From NCBI GenBank assembly GCA_025266875.1, contig JALLLT010000057.1, positions 124,001 to 188,000 on the forward strand: a stretch of DNA of 64,000 nucleotides, written 5' to 3'. Each line of letters starts with the position of its first letter. The first letter of the stretch is position 1. The notes under the pieces were generated by a model. It was not told the DNA's origin, did no database searches, and saw only the letters and a program-made list of their open reading frames with translations. Position numbers and translations under genes: made by a program. Source of the stretch: Fennellomyces sp. T-0311 (Eukaryota; Mucoromycota; Mucoromycetes; Mucorales; Lichtheimiaceae). Of the stretch, positions 34,061-45,716 are shown piece by piece.

Positions 34061-36139
34061 ATTAAACGGTGAATATGTATGCGGCTATCGCCGGCTTTTA
34101 AAAATAAATCTTCGTGTACACAAAAAACAGAGAAATAAATGTAATCCACCCAGGCTGCACTCTTGACCAAATATATTTGTTCCCGGTCAACCAAGGTCAC
34201 CTAAACGTATGTAATGGTGCTCGCTACTAATAGAGCCAAGATAACTTGCTTCCCAGACGCATCGATTCCAAATGAAAGAGTTATGCGACCCTGTATATTT
34301 TTTTTCAAGTTTCCTCAATATTTGCTGCACACTGTTGATATAGGCAGTATAATAAAACGGAGAGAAGAATGTGTCTCTCTATTTCTTTTTTTGACTACAT
34401 ATATACACTCTATTTATAAAAGGTTAGCCCTACGAAACCACGGAATGTTCAATCTGAAGCACTTTCCATCCATCTTTTCGTTTGACACATACAGAACAAG
34501 CTTCCTTGTATCTGGAAATTATCTTGGATCTACTAGAATGTGTACATATCACAGTCAAAACTGTATCCACAGAATATATTACAGAATATTTCGCCATATC
34601 GGATATTATGTGTGAATTCAATGGTATAGCCTCTTATAACTTAGCGAATTGCTATCACACCTCCCCGTAAAAAAATATGTTGCTCATACTGAGATAGATA
34701 TAAAAAAACAAGCTGGTAAAAAAGGTATATGTATATTTAAGAATTGGCAAGGTTCCTCCCACAGTTTAACAATCTTTTTAGTGTTCAAATTATCGTTGCA
34801 TCAATAATTGAATGCAAAGTCTATGTAAGAGGTAGTGGCGAAATTAAGTGCGTATTTAAGCCATATCAGTGGATTTAGCTATGCTCATGGTAGCGTTAGC
34901 GCCCATGTATTCTACCCATAAATATTTATAGTACATACGCGCTCTACTTACTGATTGATAAGAGTAAAATGTAACACTTGAGAGTGTAAGTTAATTTTGT
35001 CACATAGAAGCGTGACTTCAGCTCATTGCTCATCTAGAGTACCTTGGTGCTTTGGCAGTAAATAAATAGGTAATGAGCGTAACAGTTATCCTTGACTCTA
35101 AATCACCTTGACTTCAAACTAATTAAGCGCAATGATCCAACAATAACCTTTACGAAAACGAGCCACTTCATCACAATTCTTGACCCTCAGTGGAGAGAAG
35201 AGACACTATATTTTTAAAAAATGGAGAACTATAGATTGCGATTGCCGACAAAAGTAAGCTAGTCAACATGAGCGGTCTTGAATCGAACAAGCTCTTTCGA
35301 AGGTTGTCTTAGCGGCTGTAGACTTACATGATCTCCCATCTTGGATAAATACTTATCATGAGCCCATTTTAACTCGCCCCAAAGCAATAATAAGTTCAGC
35401 GGTGACAAAGGGATACGTACTCCATTACAAGGATAGTCTGTACGGTGTGAAGGACAACATCTATCCTTCAGTACTGGAAACCGTATAATGATGCATGTAA
35501 CTCGTTCACCACTTTAGCACTTTTACCAGCTTAGGTCTGAAATGAATGTGTCATACTAAGGTCATATCCTGTCATTAACACGAATGCGTTTCCAGTGTCT
35601 GAACACAGCCAGCTAATTAAGCAAACCATTGTTTATCATTATTGCATTTGATTTTAAATACAAAATTATTGATGTAATTGAATATTTGTAGCACGTGCTT
35701 ACCTAAAATGAACGTCGAACCAACGTTTAAGAATTTATGACCGATACTATGTTCAGAAGACATTGTTGCATACGGGACAAAAACTCCGGATCATTTTCAT
35801 ATATAATTGAAAAGATCATCGCTTTCGTGTATATGGATAATTAAATTGCTGAACGTCTTTAACGACACAGAAATATGCGGTGAAAGGAGCCAGCGAGAAA
35901 ATTTACGAAACGTTGCATATGATTATTTATCGGCAGTCAACGGGTAACCATTGTGGTGAAACGATGGCTTTATCACAATGACACTGCTTTTTTTTTAAAA
36001 AAAAAAAAAGCGATATATAACGTCAAGTTTACATAAAACAACCAACAGTACGATAACTTTAACTTCGGCTATTAATAGAAGGATAATGTGAATATTGATA
36101 CCAAAGCTTTTGTTTATTGATGAAGCATTGTAAAAAACA
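34061..36139. other. Gene-free 2.1 kb
   Basis: Strongly AT-rich; frames at 34214-34615 lack motifs. A T/A homopolymer run lies at 35989-36010. Nothing else supported. Confidence 0.4.
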
Positions 36140-38258
36140 CTATCTGCGGAAAAACTTTCTGTCGATGTACTCAATGGATTCGTAATCCACTCCTGGGCAA
36201 GACGAAAACAGTGCATGCTTCAGCTTACGAGCTTGATCTGCTATGAAGCGTGCACCATACGAGGTAATCAGCTCCAATCCACTAAGACTCACAAATTGCA
36301 ATCCGGCAATCTTCGCCAGCTGGATAGCGATGTCGTCAGTGATAAATGGGATACACTCTAAAGAAACACCGTTCAAATGGGATAGTGTTTGCAACTTTCG
36401 TACAAATACCCCGACACCATGAGCAGATAAGGCAGGACATTGCTTGAGAGTGATCCTTTGCAGTGTCACTATATCTGTCAGAGCGCCGAGAACTCCATCA
36501 GTGACCGATTGACCGCCCAAAATAATTTCTTGCAGTGTACATGATTCACCGCGCTCGGCCAGCTTGTCCAAAAACAGCTCCAGACCGGCTGATGGCGAAT
36601 TGACTCTGAAAATATCCATAAATCGTATTTGTGTTTGCACAGTCAAGCAATTGTAAAACTGTTCTGACACCTCGCTGTTTCCCAAACTGAGTGATACGGA
36701 CTCTAGGAGTGGACATTGGCGTATAATTGAGTTCGCAATGTTGTCTGAGAAGTATTGGCTACGAGTTGTAACCAGGAAGTCAAGATTCTTGAGAACATCA
36801 AAACACAAAATGGAAAGCTGATTGATTCCATTTATAAATTCCGGGTGACGCAGGAAAAGCTTCAAAGACTTCAAAGTTCTTTTGCTCGCCAAAAGTACCA
36901 GCATCATACTTTGAAGTTGATCAGCGTTAATAATGTCACAATCCAAGTCGTATAAACCTGGAGGGGCATCGGCATTGTCAGCCTTCAACTCCGCTGGATG
37001 GTCGTCAAATGTCTTCAGATACCGAAGTCGTGGGAGTTGATGGTGGATAAGGTTGATGATATTTGGGGACAAATTGTCCACATTTAACGCTTGAAGCTTT
37101 GGACAGAAGGGGATCAATTGCTCAAGGATACGCTCGATTTGCGTCTGTGGGACACCGATGGCGAGCGTGACCAGTGCATACCCGCTTGGAGTACTGGGTT
37201 GCAACGGGTGATATGCAACGTCGTGATCCGTCTTGAAGATGAGGTGCTGTAAATGTGGACACAACGATAGGATCAAGTTGAGGGAGAATCTTGCTTGGAC
37301 CAGGTTATCCTCAAGGTCACTGCCATCCTCAAACTCGATAATATCGATGTCAATTTTTGTCAGATTGTTACGAAAGATTGCGATGAGTGCCACATGGTAC
37401 TCCAATAACAAGCTGGTGGACGTTACTAAACAATAATATTAATTAGCAGGCTCAGTCGAGAGACTGTTTCTACATACCTAACGTGACGGAGTTGATCGAT
37501 GGGAATTTGTTCATTGCAGCCATATCTATGAGCCTTTCCAGTAGCGCGTTCTCTGATGTCAGTCGTCGTAAAGTGAGCTTCTGGATGTGCTTGCTAATCA
37601 CTGGCAAAAGGATAGCTGCTGGGTTGAACTGAATGTATCTGTTGTCAAGAGTAACTGCTCTCCACGCCTCAACACATTGATCCATTACAGCTCCTCGCCA
37701 ACGTTTTGAGACCATGGCACAGTTGACAAGTGTACGGTCATATTCGCTTTGCAAAAAGTCAAAAACGGCACTTGCAATTTCGGCCGGTAGTCTTGCCACA
37801 AAGTCTACTTTTCGGTCCAGTAGGTCCCTCGTACCATCCCGTTTTTCGTAAAGCAGTTGATGGTCGGAAGGCGGTACGATGTGTAGACCTGAATCGAGGA
37901 TATAAGTTGCCGCTTGCTCTTTGCCTTGCATAGAATAGATGCTTGCTGCTGCGATATAGCCTTCCTTTGCCTTCGGTTGGCACTTGATCGCCTTCATCAC
38001 ATCCTCAATGGCTTGGTCAAACTTTGCTTTCTTCGCCAGAGCGTTGGCACGCACAATCAACAATGGTGCGCTTTTTTCCTTGAGTTTTGTAAGTGCAGTG
38101 GTTGATTGCGCAATAGCATTGTCAAGCGAGGTGCCCTCAGTGCAACCCTCAATAAGACGATCGATCGCGTGGTTCACCTCATCGAGATGATTCCCGAGGT
38201 TAAGTCGCTTGACTGGCTTATTGTCGGCCTCAGTTATTGAATGTCTTCGTTTGTTCAT
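36140..38258 (-). CDS. TPR / F-box / LRR protein, subfamily B copy 2
   Basis: Exons 38258-37478 and 37425-36140; the 52-nt intron GTATGT..TGTTTAG is phase 1, giving 688 residues. TPR-like helices about 66-127 (LLIVRANALAKKAKFDQAIE, IAAASIYSMQGKEQAA), F-box about 151-200 (DFVARLPAEIASAVFDFL, MVSKRWRGAVM, AW), then LRRs from CPHLQHLIFKTDHDVAYH to ARKLKHALFSSCPGVDYES. Fully open in both exons. The TPR and F-box parts are closest to copy 1 (30093) and copy 3 (39858); the LRR half diverges more, as expected if the LRRs bind different partners. Confidence 0.88.
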
Positions 38259-38714
38259 TGAACTGAAAGAGAGTACCGTAAGAACTTTTCAAAAATAGAA
38301 CCTTTTATAAACAATAATTTCCCTAACATCAAAACTTCGTCATCACCCACGAGAAGCACATCAATGGCTTAGACGTATACAAACTTTTGTTGCAAACCGA
38401 TCCCACGCATACTCATATGGTCATATCGATAGACAAACAAGATAAATGTAGGGTTATTATACATAACTTTTCGCAGTACAGATTCCCTCCTTACACCCTC
38501 CTCTCGGCATTTTTTTCCATAGGCAAATGGAGCGCGAAAAACGAGGAAAAAGCCGTGGAGGAAAGCAAGGGTCAATATATGTTGCCAGCTGTTGCTGGAC
38601 ACATCGCTCTCAAAGAAGGGTCATCATCGTAGCAATAACTTTATGGTGCTCAGAAATGACTACATACGTATAACGAAATAAAGTGATTTTAGAAAAATCG
38701 AACTGGTGGCTCAT
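38259..38714. other. Intergenic
   Basis: Promoter side of the F-box gene at 36140; no other gene seen. Confidence 0.35.
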
Positions 38715-38990
38715 GTCATTCTAAGTACTGTCTGAATCTCGCTCTACATTTTGACAATAATCAGCTTTAACCCTCTTAAAGGAGCGTATATGGCCGGCTA
38801 GCGCACGAACACCGCCCAGAGTTATATTATCTATAGCTCCAAGAACCGTCTTCGTTAAACTGTTTAAGTAGCCCGTCATAATTTGCACTCGTGGTAGTCT
38901 TGTGTGACATAATACAATAACAGGTTGGGTCCTGCTGTTGGAGAACAAAATTCTATAAGTGTCAGGTTGCGTGAACGTGTGGGTACGCAT
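38715..38990 (-). pseudogene. C-terminal LRR fragment of the F-box family
   Basis: An open minus-strand frame whose last 60 residues read LPRVQIMTGYLNSLTKTV.. NITLGGVRALAGHIRSFKRV.. DYCQNVERDSDS, matching the family C-terminus (GIRALADRACTLRDV.. GCHGVDS). No TPR, F-box or earlier LRRs are found upstream in any frame, so this is a relic. The 5' part of the frame is not family-like. Confidence 0.5.
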
Positions 38991-39857
38991 AGCTAGACGC
39001 TTAAGGAATTAGTCTAGTATGTATCACAGTAGCTAGAACTCAAAGTAATACATTCACCAGCATTATACATTGTCACACTTCATTATTGATTCAACATTCT
39101 GTATTTTTCCTGAATCGACACACAAGGGCAAAACGATATAGCTGAACTCTATTCGGGACTAGCTCGTCGTTCCCTAGACCTATATTATCTGCTACCATTG
39201 ACGACACCTCCAATGTGCTCTTGCTTCTGGCGAGGAGGACCGTGATAATTTAGGTAACACATTTCTTGCTTATGCTTCATCTAGCAAAATATACCAACAT
39301 GGTATATACGTATATCATTGTTAACAGCACCACCCAGTCCACCCTGGTAATTACTGTTAAAAAGCCTTATATTTCTATGTCGAGGAAAACCATATTTGAG
39401 GATACTGACTTCATAATGGATATTGTTTACATTCAGCACGAGAAACTGTGATCATTGCGACCCGTTGCAATAGCTTACGTAAGTAATTCATCGAAGCGTG
39501 CTGTTCCGATAAAAGCGTTTTCTAATTGGTGGTATCAGCTGGACGGCTGCGACTTGCACAGGTAGTATGTACTATGATTGCAACACAGGGAGAGAAATTC
39601 GAAAATTGGAGGGAGCTTCATCCGGTTTTCCCTTGCTTTAACAGCACTAATACGTGCCAAGAGTATGTTGACACGCTCATTGCCATGGTGTTCAAGTGCG
39701 GTAGTCGATTGAGCGACCATCTGGAGATTCAGCCAACGAAAGCAAAGAGCGAATATTACGTATGCACTAGAGGACAATTGTCAATCTACTCACAAAGTGT
39801 TCCTACGCGTGTGCTGGGATAAATTTCAGATTACATAGTTAAAACGGCATGACATAG
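38991..39857. other. Gene-free stretch
   Basis: No supported gene. A 98-residue plus-strand frame at 39526-39822 lacks motifs and overlaps an open minus-strand frame; neither is credible. Confidence 0.35.
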
Positions 39858-42020
39858 TTATACACCAAAGGTATATTCAAAGACATATCTGTTTCTAGCC
39901 CTTTTCATCAAATATGAGGTTGCTTTGCCATCTACATTATCACAATTAACCCGACAACTTTCAAGAGTATGAATTCTATCAGCTAATCTATATATACCGT
40001 TCGCCGAGATTCGGCCCAAGCTCCCCAGCTCCAATGATTCCAATCCATCAATTTTAGCCAGACCAACCAAGACGTCGTCAGTAATATTATGCAAACCACA
40101 AAGGCATAGCGATTGGAGATAAGGCATTGTCGCTAGCTTATGCACAAATGTTGCAAGACAATGTTCATTCATGTTCGAAAACGATCTTCGTAGTTCAATA
40201 CTGCGCACTGTCGTTATGTCCGCCAGTGACTCAAATACTGTACCATCGGCCGTGGGGCAATCGCATGACGATATACTGATCTGCTGTAATCTGCATGATT
40301 GGTGACGGGATGCATAATGGGCGAAAAGCTGTTCGAGAGCTCTAGTTGTTTCCATTTTGAAATGACCAAACTTCAAAATGCGGAGGTGATCATGCATGGT
40401 CAAGCTAGTGCAGATATCGTCCAGTATCACTTGTCGGCTGACGAAGGAAAGGTACACTTCTTCAAGTATTGGACATTGTTGTAATATGGGCACCAATACT
40501 CCATCATGGTTCGAACTCATCGATAAGCATAGTACCGTCAAGCGGCTATATATTGTTTGATCCACGATGATCTCAAGCATATTTTTCGCCCCGAGGTCCA
40601 ACTTCCTCAATGTATCCTTGCTTTCAATGAGGAGTGATAAAACTCGGTGAGTGAGAGGACCGTAATATTCCAGATCGTCCAGGCCAGATAGATTTTCGGT
40701 ATCATGATCATCTGGTGAATCTTGGTAATAATCAGCGATGGGAGTCTTAATCGGATTAATAGCATCCCTTCTGCTTGTTTTTGGAGTGGTGCCAAAGTGC
40801 CTGAGCCGTGGACAAGCGCGGTGGATCAGGCTGACAGTATGCGGGGAAGGGGAATAACGAGTGAAAAATGCTTGGACTTGTGGACAGTGAGGCAGTAAGC
40901 GTGCGAGAACTTCATCGTGGTCCAATATATCAAGACAAAGGACCAGCAGTTGATATCCATTAGACGGGGGTTGCTGTGGTGGCTGGTATGTAACAGGACT
41001 ATTGGATTTCAATGACAGAAACCTCAATTTTGGACACAAGGATAAGACAGAATCCAACGAAAATATAGATCCATCAACAGCAGCAGGATAGACGGCCCTT
41101 TTATCCAGCAGCTTGATTGTAAGCATTGTCAAGCTATTTCGTAGCGCGGTTATAAGTGGTACCCAGGACTCGAATAAGCGAGGCAGTGACTCTGTATACA
41201 TCAACACCTAAGTTAGCTACAAATATGTTTACATTTGTGGCTCTTATTTTTACATACCTACTGTAACGCTTTTTACCAATGAGAATCTACCACTTTCTGC
41301 TATGGCAATGACTCTCTGTAGATTACGATCGGATAAATCACGCATTTTGAGAACCCGCACATGGGTGGCGATGAAGGGCAAAACGTGAAGTGTTGTTAAG
41401 TGGTAACCGAAAGATTGGTCGGAAATGTTGACAGTATCCCATAAACTTGGACATTGAAACAGCACAGTGTCTCTCCAAAGCTTCGAAACTTCTGCATAGC
41501 GGGTAGGCGAACTATGAGATTGTTTCTCTGCGTGATCAAAGATAGTCCTCGTGATTTCCAATGGCAACTTTGCCACAAAATCTATTCTTCGGGCCATCTG
41601 CTGCCTTGGAACTATGCGCCCTTCATAAAGCAAAGGCCATTCCGATGGAAGCACTGTACGCAATCCCTGTTCATAGATATTCACAGCCTCCTGCTGTTTG
41701 CCTTGCGTGGAATATGCGTCACCTGCAACAAAGTAGGCTTCCGCCGACATTGGATCAGCCTCGATAGCTTTCAACGCATCGGAAATGGCGTCCGCCAGTC
41801 TTCCAATACTTGAATAGGCCTTGGCACGCGCAACAAGAAGTACAGCCCGCCGGTTGTCGAGATTTTTGAGTTCCTCTGTCAAACTCGTAATGGCGTCGCC
41901 ATTGCAGATCCCAGTAGTTCCAAGCTGAATCTGCTGATCGGTCGCACCATTCGTAGAGCCAAGATCATTGTAAAGCCTTCGTCGCTTGCTTAGAGATTGG
42001 AATTTCCTGTTGTCCGTCAT
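39858..42020 (-). CDS. TPR / F-box / LRR protein, subfamily B copy 3
   Basis: Exons 42020-41258 and 41191-39858; the 66-nt intron GTATGT..TATACAG is phase 1, giving 698 residues. N-terminus MTDNRKFQSLSKRRRL has a nuclear-localisation-like basic cluster. TPR-like helices about 59-123 (LLVARAKAYSSIGRLADAI, GDAYSTQGKQQEAVNIY), F-box about 147-194 (DFVAKLPLEITRTIFDHA, EVSKLWRDTVL, LW), then LRRs including CPKLRFLSLKSNSPVTYQ and LESLELGSLGRISANGIY. An acidic insert (YYQDSPDDHDTENLSG) sits mid-LRR and has a counterpart in the copy at 52180. Those two form a closer pair. No lesions. Confidence 0.88.
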
Positions 42021-42965
42021 GTAAATTGTTGCATCGACGAAGAGTACGTTTATCGATAGCGAGTTCGCACATTTTACTTCCTACTTAGGCTGTGACAGTA
42101 AATCTGAAACATACATGTTGCAAGGGTAATTCTTTTGCCTTGACAGTTGTAAGAGCCTTCCTCCGTCATACTCCTCTATACTTGATTCTTGGTGATCAAT
42201 GGCTTGCTTTTCTTACAGAAATATAAATATAGTGTAAGATAGCTTAGCCAAACCGTGGAAAGGCGCTATTGAAACGTAGGGCCACTCCATTTGAAGTAAC
42301 CAATTGGATGAGTGATAGTATCACTGAAGTTATGGTTGTGAGCAACACTTAAAGCTAATCCGTGGTTGATTATATTGTAACTACTATACTTATCTTGATC
42401 GTTGGAAATACTGCCCGTAGGTGTTTGTATTTCGTCGTTGAAGAACAAGATTCCATAGCGAAACAACTCGAATATAATTCCACGTAGAAAAATAAGTCAA
42501 AATAGGATATTATTGGCTCGCATACAGTCTACACCTGTGTTAGCTCAGGCATGCTGGAGCGGAAGATTGAAGTTTAATAACCATTGGGCTGCTATATGCC
42601 GGCTTGTTTTGTTCGATATAGCCCTTGTGCTTTACGCAAACGCCCTCACCTCTACTTCTGCTCCATTCAACGCGTCACCATCTCTAATTCTGCGCATTAA
42701 ACATCTTCTAACCTTACATCAAGGAAAACATAAATGTACTAAAGAACCTCTAGAACTTTTAAAGCGGATAAATAGATACGACTTTAAATTTGCGTGTTTC
42801 ATTCTACTTCCAAAAAGTATAGCGTGATATCTGCAAAGATACATTTCTAGGTATAGCAACTTCATTTTGTACAAAATTCAACATTTTCGTAACCCTATCA
42901 CTGTCGATAAGTGAATGCTAAACATATTCGTAGAGAGCACTAATACCAAAAGGGCTTTACCTCGC
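42021..42965. other. Gene-free stretch
   Basis: Upstream of the F-box gene and left of the TIR element. A 104-residue plus-strand frame at 42513-42827 has no motifs. Confidence 0.35.
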
Positions 42966-43379
42966 GCACACCAGGTCGCCTAGTCACTTTAGTAAAATAT
43001 TCAATACAAGAAGGCACTTATAAATCGTGGAGTTATAGGTACTTCTATTTTCTATAACTACCGTTTTCTTGTCCTCATGAGTCCTTATCACTTGGGGTAA
43101 CTGTTTGGCTTTTATTACAGTGGCCTCGAGCTTTACTACGGTGGCCACAAATAAAATTCGTAGTCATCATGTTTTGAAGGTTCAAATTGCTCGAGCCAAT
43201 CTTTACAGTACAGCCATCCTCTTCAGCCACTAGCTTAAGATCGCCGTAAAGTTGTTCTTGGTTAAAGTATGTCTTTTTCGTAGTTGAGTCCATTGACGAC
43301 ATCGCGGATTTGTGGGTGTGCGCGAAGCGATTTCTATACCCAGGACATTTTACTAAAGTGACTGGGCGACCTGGTGTGC
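42966..43379. mobile_element. Small TIR element (414 bp), 33-bp inverted repeats
   Basis: The terminal repeat at 42966-42998 (GCACACCAGGTCGCC..) is the reverse complement of 43347-43379 with one mismatch in 33. A weaker extension of about six bases (CCTC..) may lengthen the repeats outward. No clear target-site duplication was found. The long TIRs, small size and FAR1-like internal ORF suggest a non-autonomous Mutator-type (MULE/MITE) element rather than a Tc1-type one. Confidence 0.7.
43075..43302 (-). CDS. 75-residue ORF inside the TIR element
   Basis: Complete frame from ATG 43302 to the stop at 43075, wholly between the two TIRs. Sequence features: VAEEDGCTVKIGSSNLNLQN followed by a Cys/His-bearing stretch ICGHRSKARGHCNKS. 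That resembles the CxxH..RGK(P/A)R part of FAR1/WRKY-GCM1-type DNA-binding domains found at the N-terminus of Mutator transposases. It could be a remnant DNA-binding module that competes for TIRs, or a fragment under no selection. Recognition is partial. Confidence 0.4.
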   Translation of the reverse strand: MSSMDSTTKKTYFNQEQLYGDLKLVAEEDGCTVKIGSSNLNLQNMMTTNFICGHRSKARGHCNKSQTVTPSDKDS

Positions 43380-43384
43380 CTGAG

Positions 43385-44440
43385 GCCGAAATCTGGTAAA
43401 TCGTACCAAAATTGATGACAATCTCCGAAAAAAGAATAATATGACTGTGTCTGCATCTACCCTTGCGCCGTGTCTACCTTCACCGGCAACACCATTCGTC
43501 TCCTCTAAGGGCACACTACTGATGAACCCGCTCCTTCTGCATCCGAATGCACCACCGCGTTCACGTTGGCCCGGCCTGCCTTCGAAACCTGGATCTGTAG
43601 CCAGGAGAATGAGTGCGGATGCAAGTTCAATGAAATAACTAGTACGATAATTGACAGTAGCATAAAGTATTATCAACTATGATGGAAGTAGTGTAATATT
43701 ATCATATTTTACTAGGTCCTTAACCTCAATTGCGGGATTATATGCCTTAATTCAACTCATGGTACATGTATTGCTATACGAAGTCCCAGTGCTATCTGTA
43801 CATGATTGTCGCTCGTTGCCAGGAGACTGGATGTTGAGGAATTCAGATTCACAAACCGCACTCAATAGACCCTGAGCAGGCGGGAGAGTTTTTGCTTGCC
43901 CACTGCCAGGCTAACAGTTTTGCGTTGGTTTACCATTCTGATGACCAAGCACATGCTAGTCTGGCACGTGTAACCGGTGCTCTAGGCCCCAACCAAGAGT
44001 TACTGGTTCGTGAACTTGCTAGTAGTCTTCCTGTTCTACCAGTTTATCTCGTAGGTTTCGCGTAGTACTTATTTTCCTAGTAAGCATAGCGTACTAACAG
44101 CCCTTAAGGTAGATGAGCATCAGGAATCTACCCCACCTCCATAAGGTATTGAAGAAGCTTTAGAGCAAGCCCCTCAGGAACCTTTTGATAATCTTGAGGA
44201 GGAGCAACCACTTCGGCGCAGCGAAAGAGCCAAACGCCTCATGCCAGCTGCTTCAACTAGTGTGGTACGCTTCACAAGGCGACGTGGTAGACGAACTGCT
44301 ACCACTACGGTATACTTTTTTCAGACCGTTAAAGAAAACGTGATTGTAGCTAATTTCAAAATGACTTAACCCTTTTCTGCTGATGAATGGTTGCGAGCCA
44401 ATACACTTCTACCCGAAGTCTTTGGAAGTAAAATAAAAAA
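43385..44440 (+). other. Coding-like transposon-associated stretch, unrecognised
   Basis: Two pieces look protein-like. At 43441-43638 a plus-strand frame is Pro/Ser-rich (APCLPSPATPFVSSKG). At about 43850-44060 the frame HSIDPEQAGEFLLAHCQA.. HSDDQAHASLARVTGALG.. LLVRELASSLPVL is clearly non-random, followed by an intron-like gap and a basic segment (LRRSERAKRLMPAA, RFTRRRGRR). The position before a MULE transposase suggests the N-terminal part of that element, but the family is not certain. Confidence 0.35.
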
Positions 44441-44494
44441 CAAAATATTAAGAATTTATGTATGTCGCCACCCCTTTTCTTACTCTACATCACA

Positions 44495-45574
44495 ATGACA
44501 CTTCGCGATATTACCAACAACATTCCTAAGAAGCGCAGACAGCTTATAGAAGTCAGAAAAAGGTCAGATCATCGTCATGAAATTGGCCAATATCAAATCC
44601 TTTGAGATTTCATCCATTACCAGGGTAAATCGCAACACCATCGATATATCGATATATAGTGTCATCGAGAAGTGAGAAAAGACCAATACTGTCAGGAATA
44701 AGCCTAGAAGTGGGCGGCCCAAAAAACTGAGCAAGACGAATCAAATTGCCCTCCGGCTGAGTGCAAGACGCAATCCAATGGATCCATATTTATTTCAACA
44801 AGCAGCACTTGCGAGTGCAGGTATTATGGTCTCCGGAAACACGGTGATCAAGTATTTGAAGAGAGACGGCTTTGGCGCTCATTGACCAGCTCGAAAACCA
44901 GCTTTGGCGTTTACGCAGATAGCTTGACAGCTTGCATGGACTAAAATGCACAAGAATTGGTCCATGGACCAGTGGAGCAACATCACCTTGTCCGTTGAAT
45001 CCAGATTCATAGTTCGAGGCAATGATGGAGGGACACCCGTCATCAGAAGGCAAGGGGAGCGATATTAAAATCGCCAAATCATTCCAACATACAACTTTGG
45101 CAAAGGATTGGTCATGGTGTGGAGCTGTTTTTGAGTGGGAGGCTTCGGGACAGTGGTCTTATGGATGGCAATGTGAATCAAAGAGCGTATGTCACCTGCC
45201 TCGCCAATCACTTCTTCCGTACCTGAAAAAAGTCACTGAAGACACTGGCCGAGAGATTATCGTCCAAGAATATGGCGCTAGCTGCCATACCGGTGGCTAT
45301 ACGAGGCGATACACAAGGAGGAATCTGGTATCAGAGGGTTCAGCTTCTGGTCTGCCCACAGTCCTGATCTAAATACCCACGAGCATGTATGGATGCCTTA
45401 GAAAAGAAAATCAGAAAGCGTCGAGCTCATATTTCGGCTAAGGAAGAGCTAAAAGCTGCACTTTGTGAAGAGTGGGATAAACTGACTACTGAACTGGCAG
45501 AGTCTCTCGTGGCTAGTATGCCAGATCGCTGCAAGGCTGCCATTAAAGTCAAGGAAGAGCATAAAAAGTATTAG
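44495..45574 (+). mobile_element. Tc1/mariner-type transposase remnant
   Basis: Pieces of a Tc1-like transposase in order across several frames. HTH part: ISSITRVNRNTIDISIYSVI and RSGRPKKLSKTNQIALRL near 44600-44770, then NTVIKYLKRDGFGAH. Catalytic part: SVESRFIVRGNDGGTPVIRR near 44995-45050, EIIVQEYGASCHTGGY near 45252-45300, and HSPDLNTHEHVW near 45350-45390. Compared with the family DDE signature, the first Asp (DESRF) reads VESRF and the second (QDNAxxH) reads QEYGASCH, so two of three catalytic acids are lost; the third (PDLN..E) is present. Frame changes and stops confirm it is dead. No TIRs or TA duplication could be fixed. It lies inside the MULE remnant. Confidence 0.65.
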
Positions 45575-45716
45575 TGTATTGTCAATACTATATTTTAAAC
45601 TTTTTACTAATGGAAGTTGGTAGTTAGCAATGACGTTCTTAAAGAAAAACGTGTGCGTATTTGCATAGCAGCGGAATTCAAAATTTTCCGAAGACTTTTT
45701 TGGATGGGCTTAAATG

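Noticed and set aside
39526..39822. 98-residue plus-strand ORF between F-box genes
   Set aside because: No motifs, overlapping open frame on the other strand, no splice context; likely chance.
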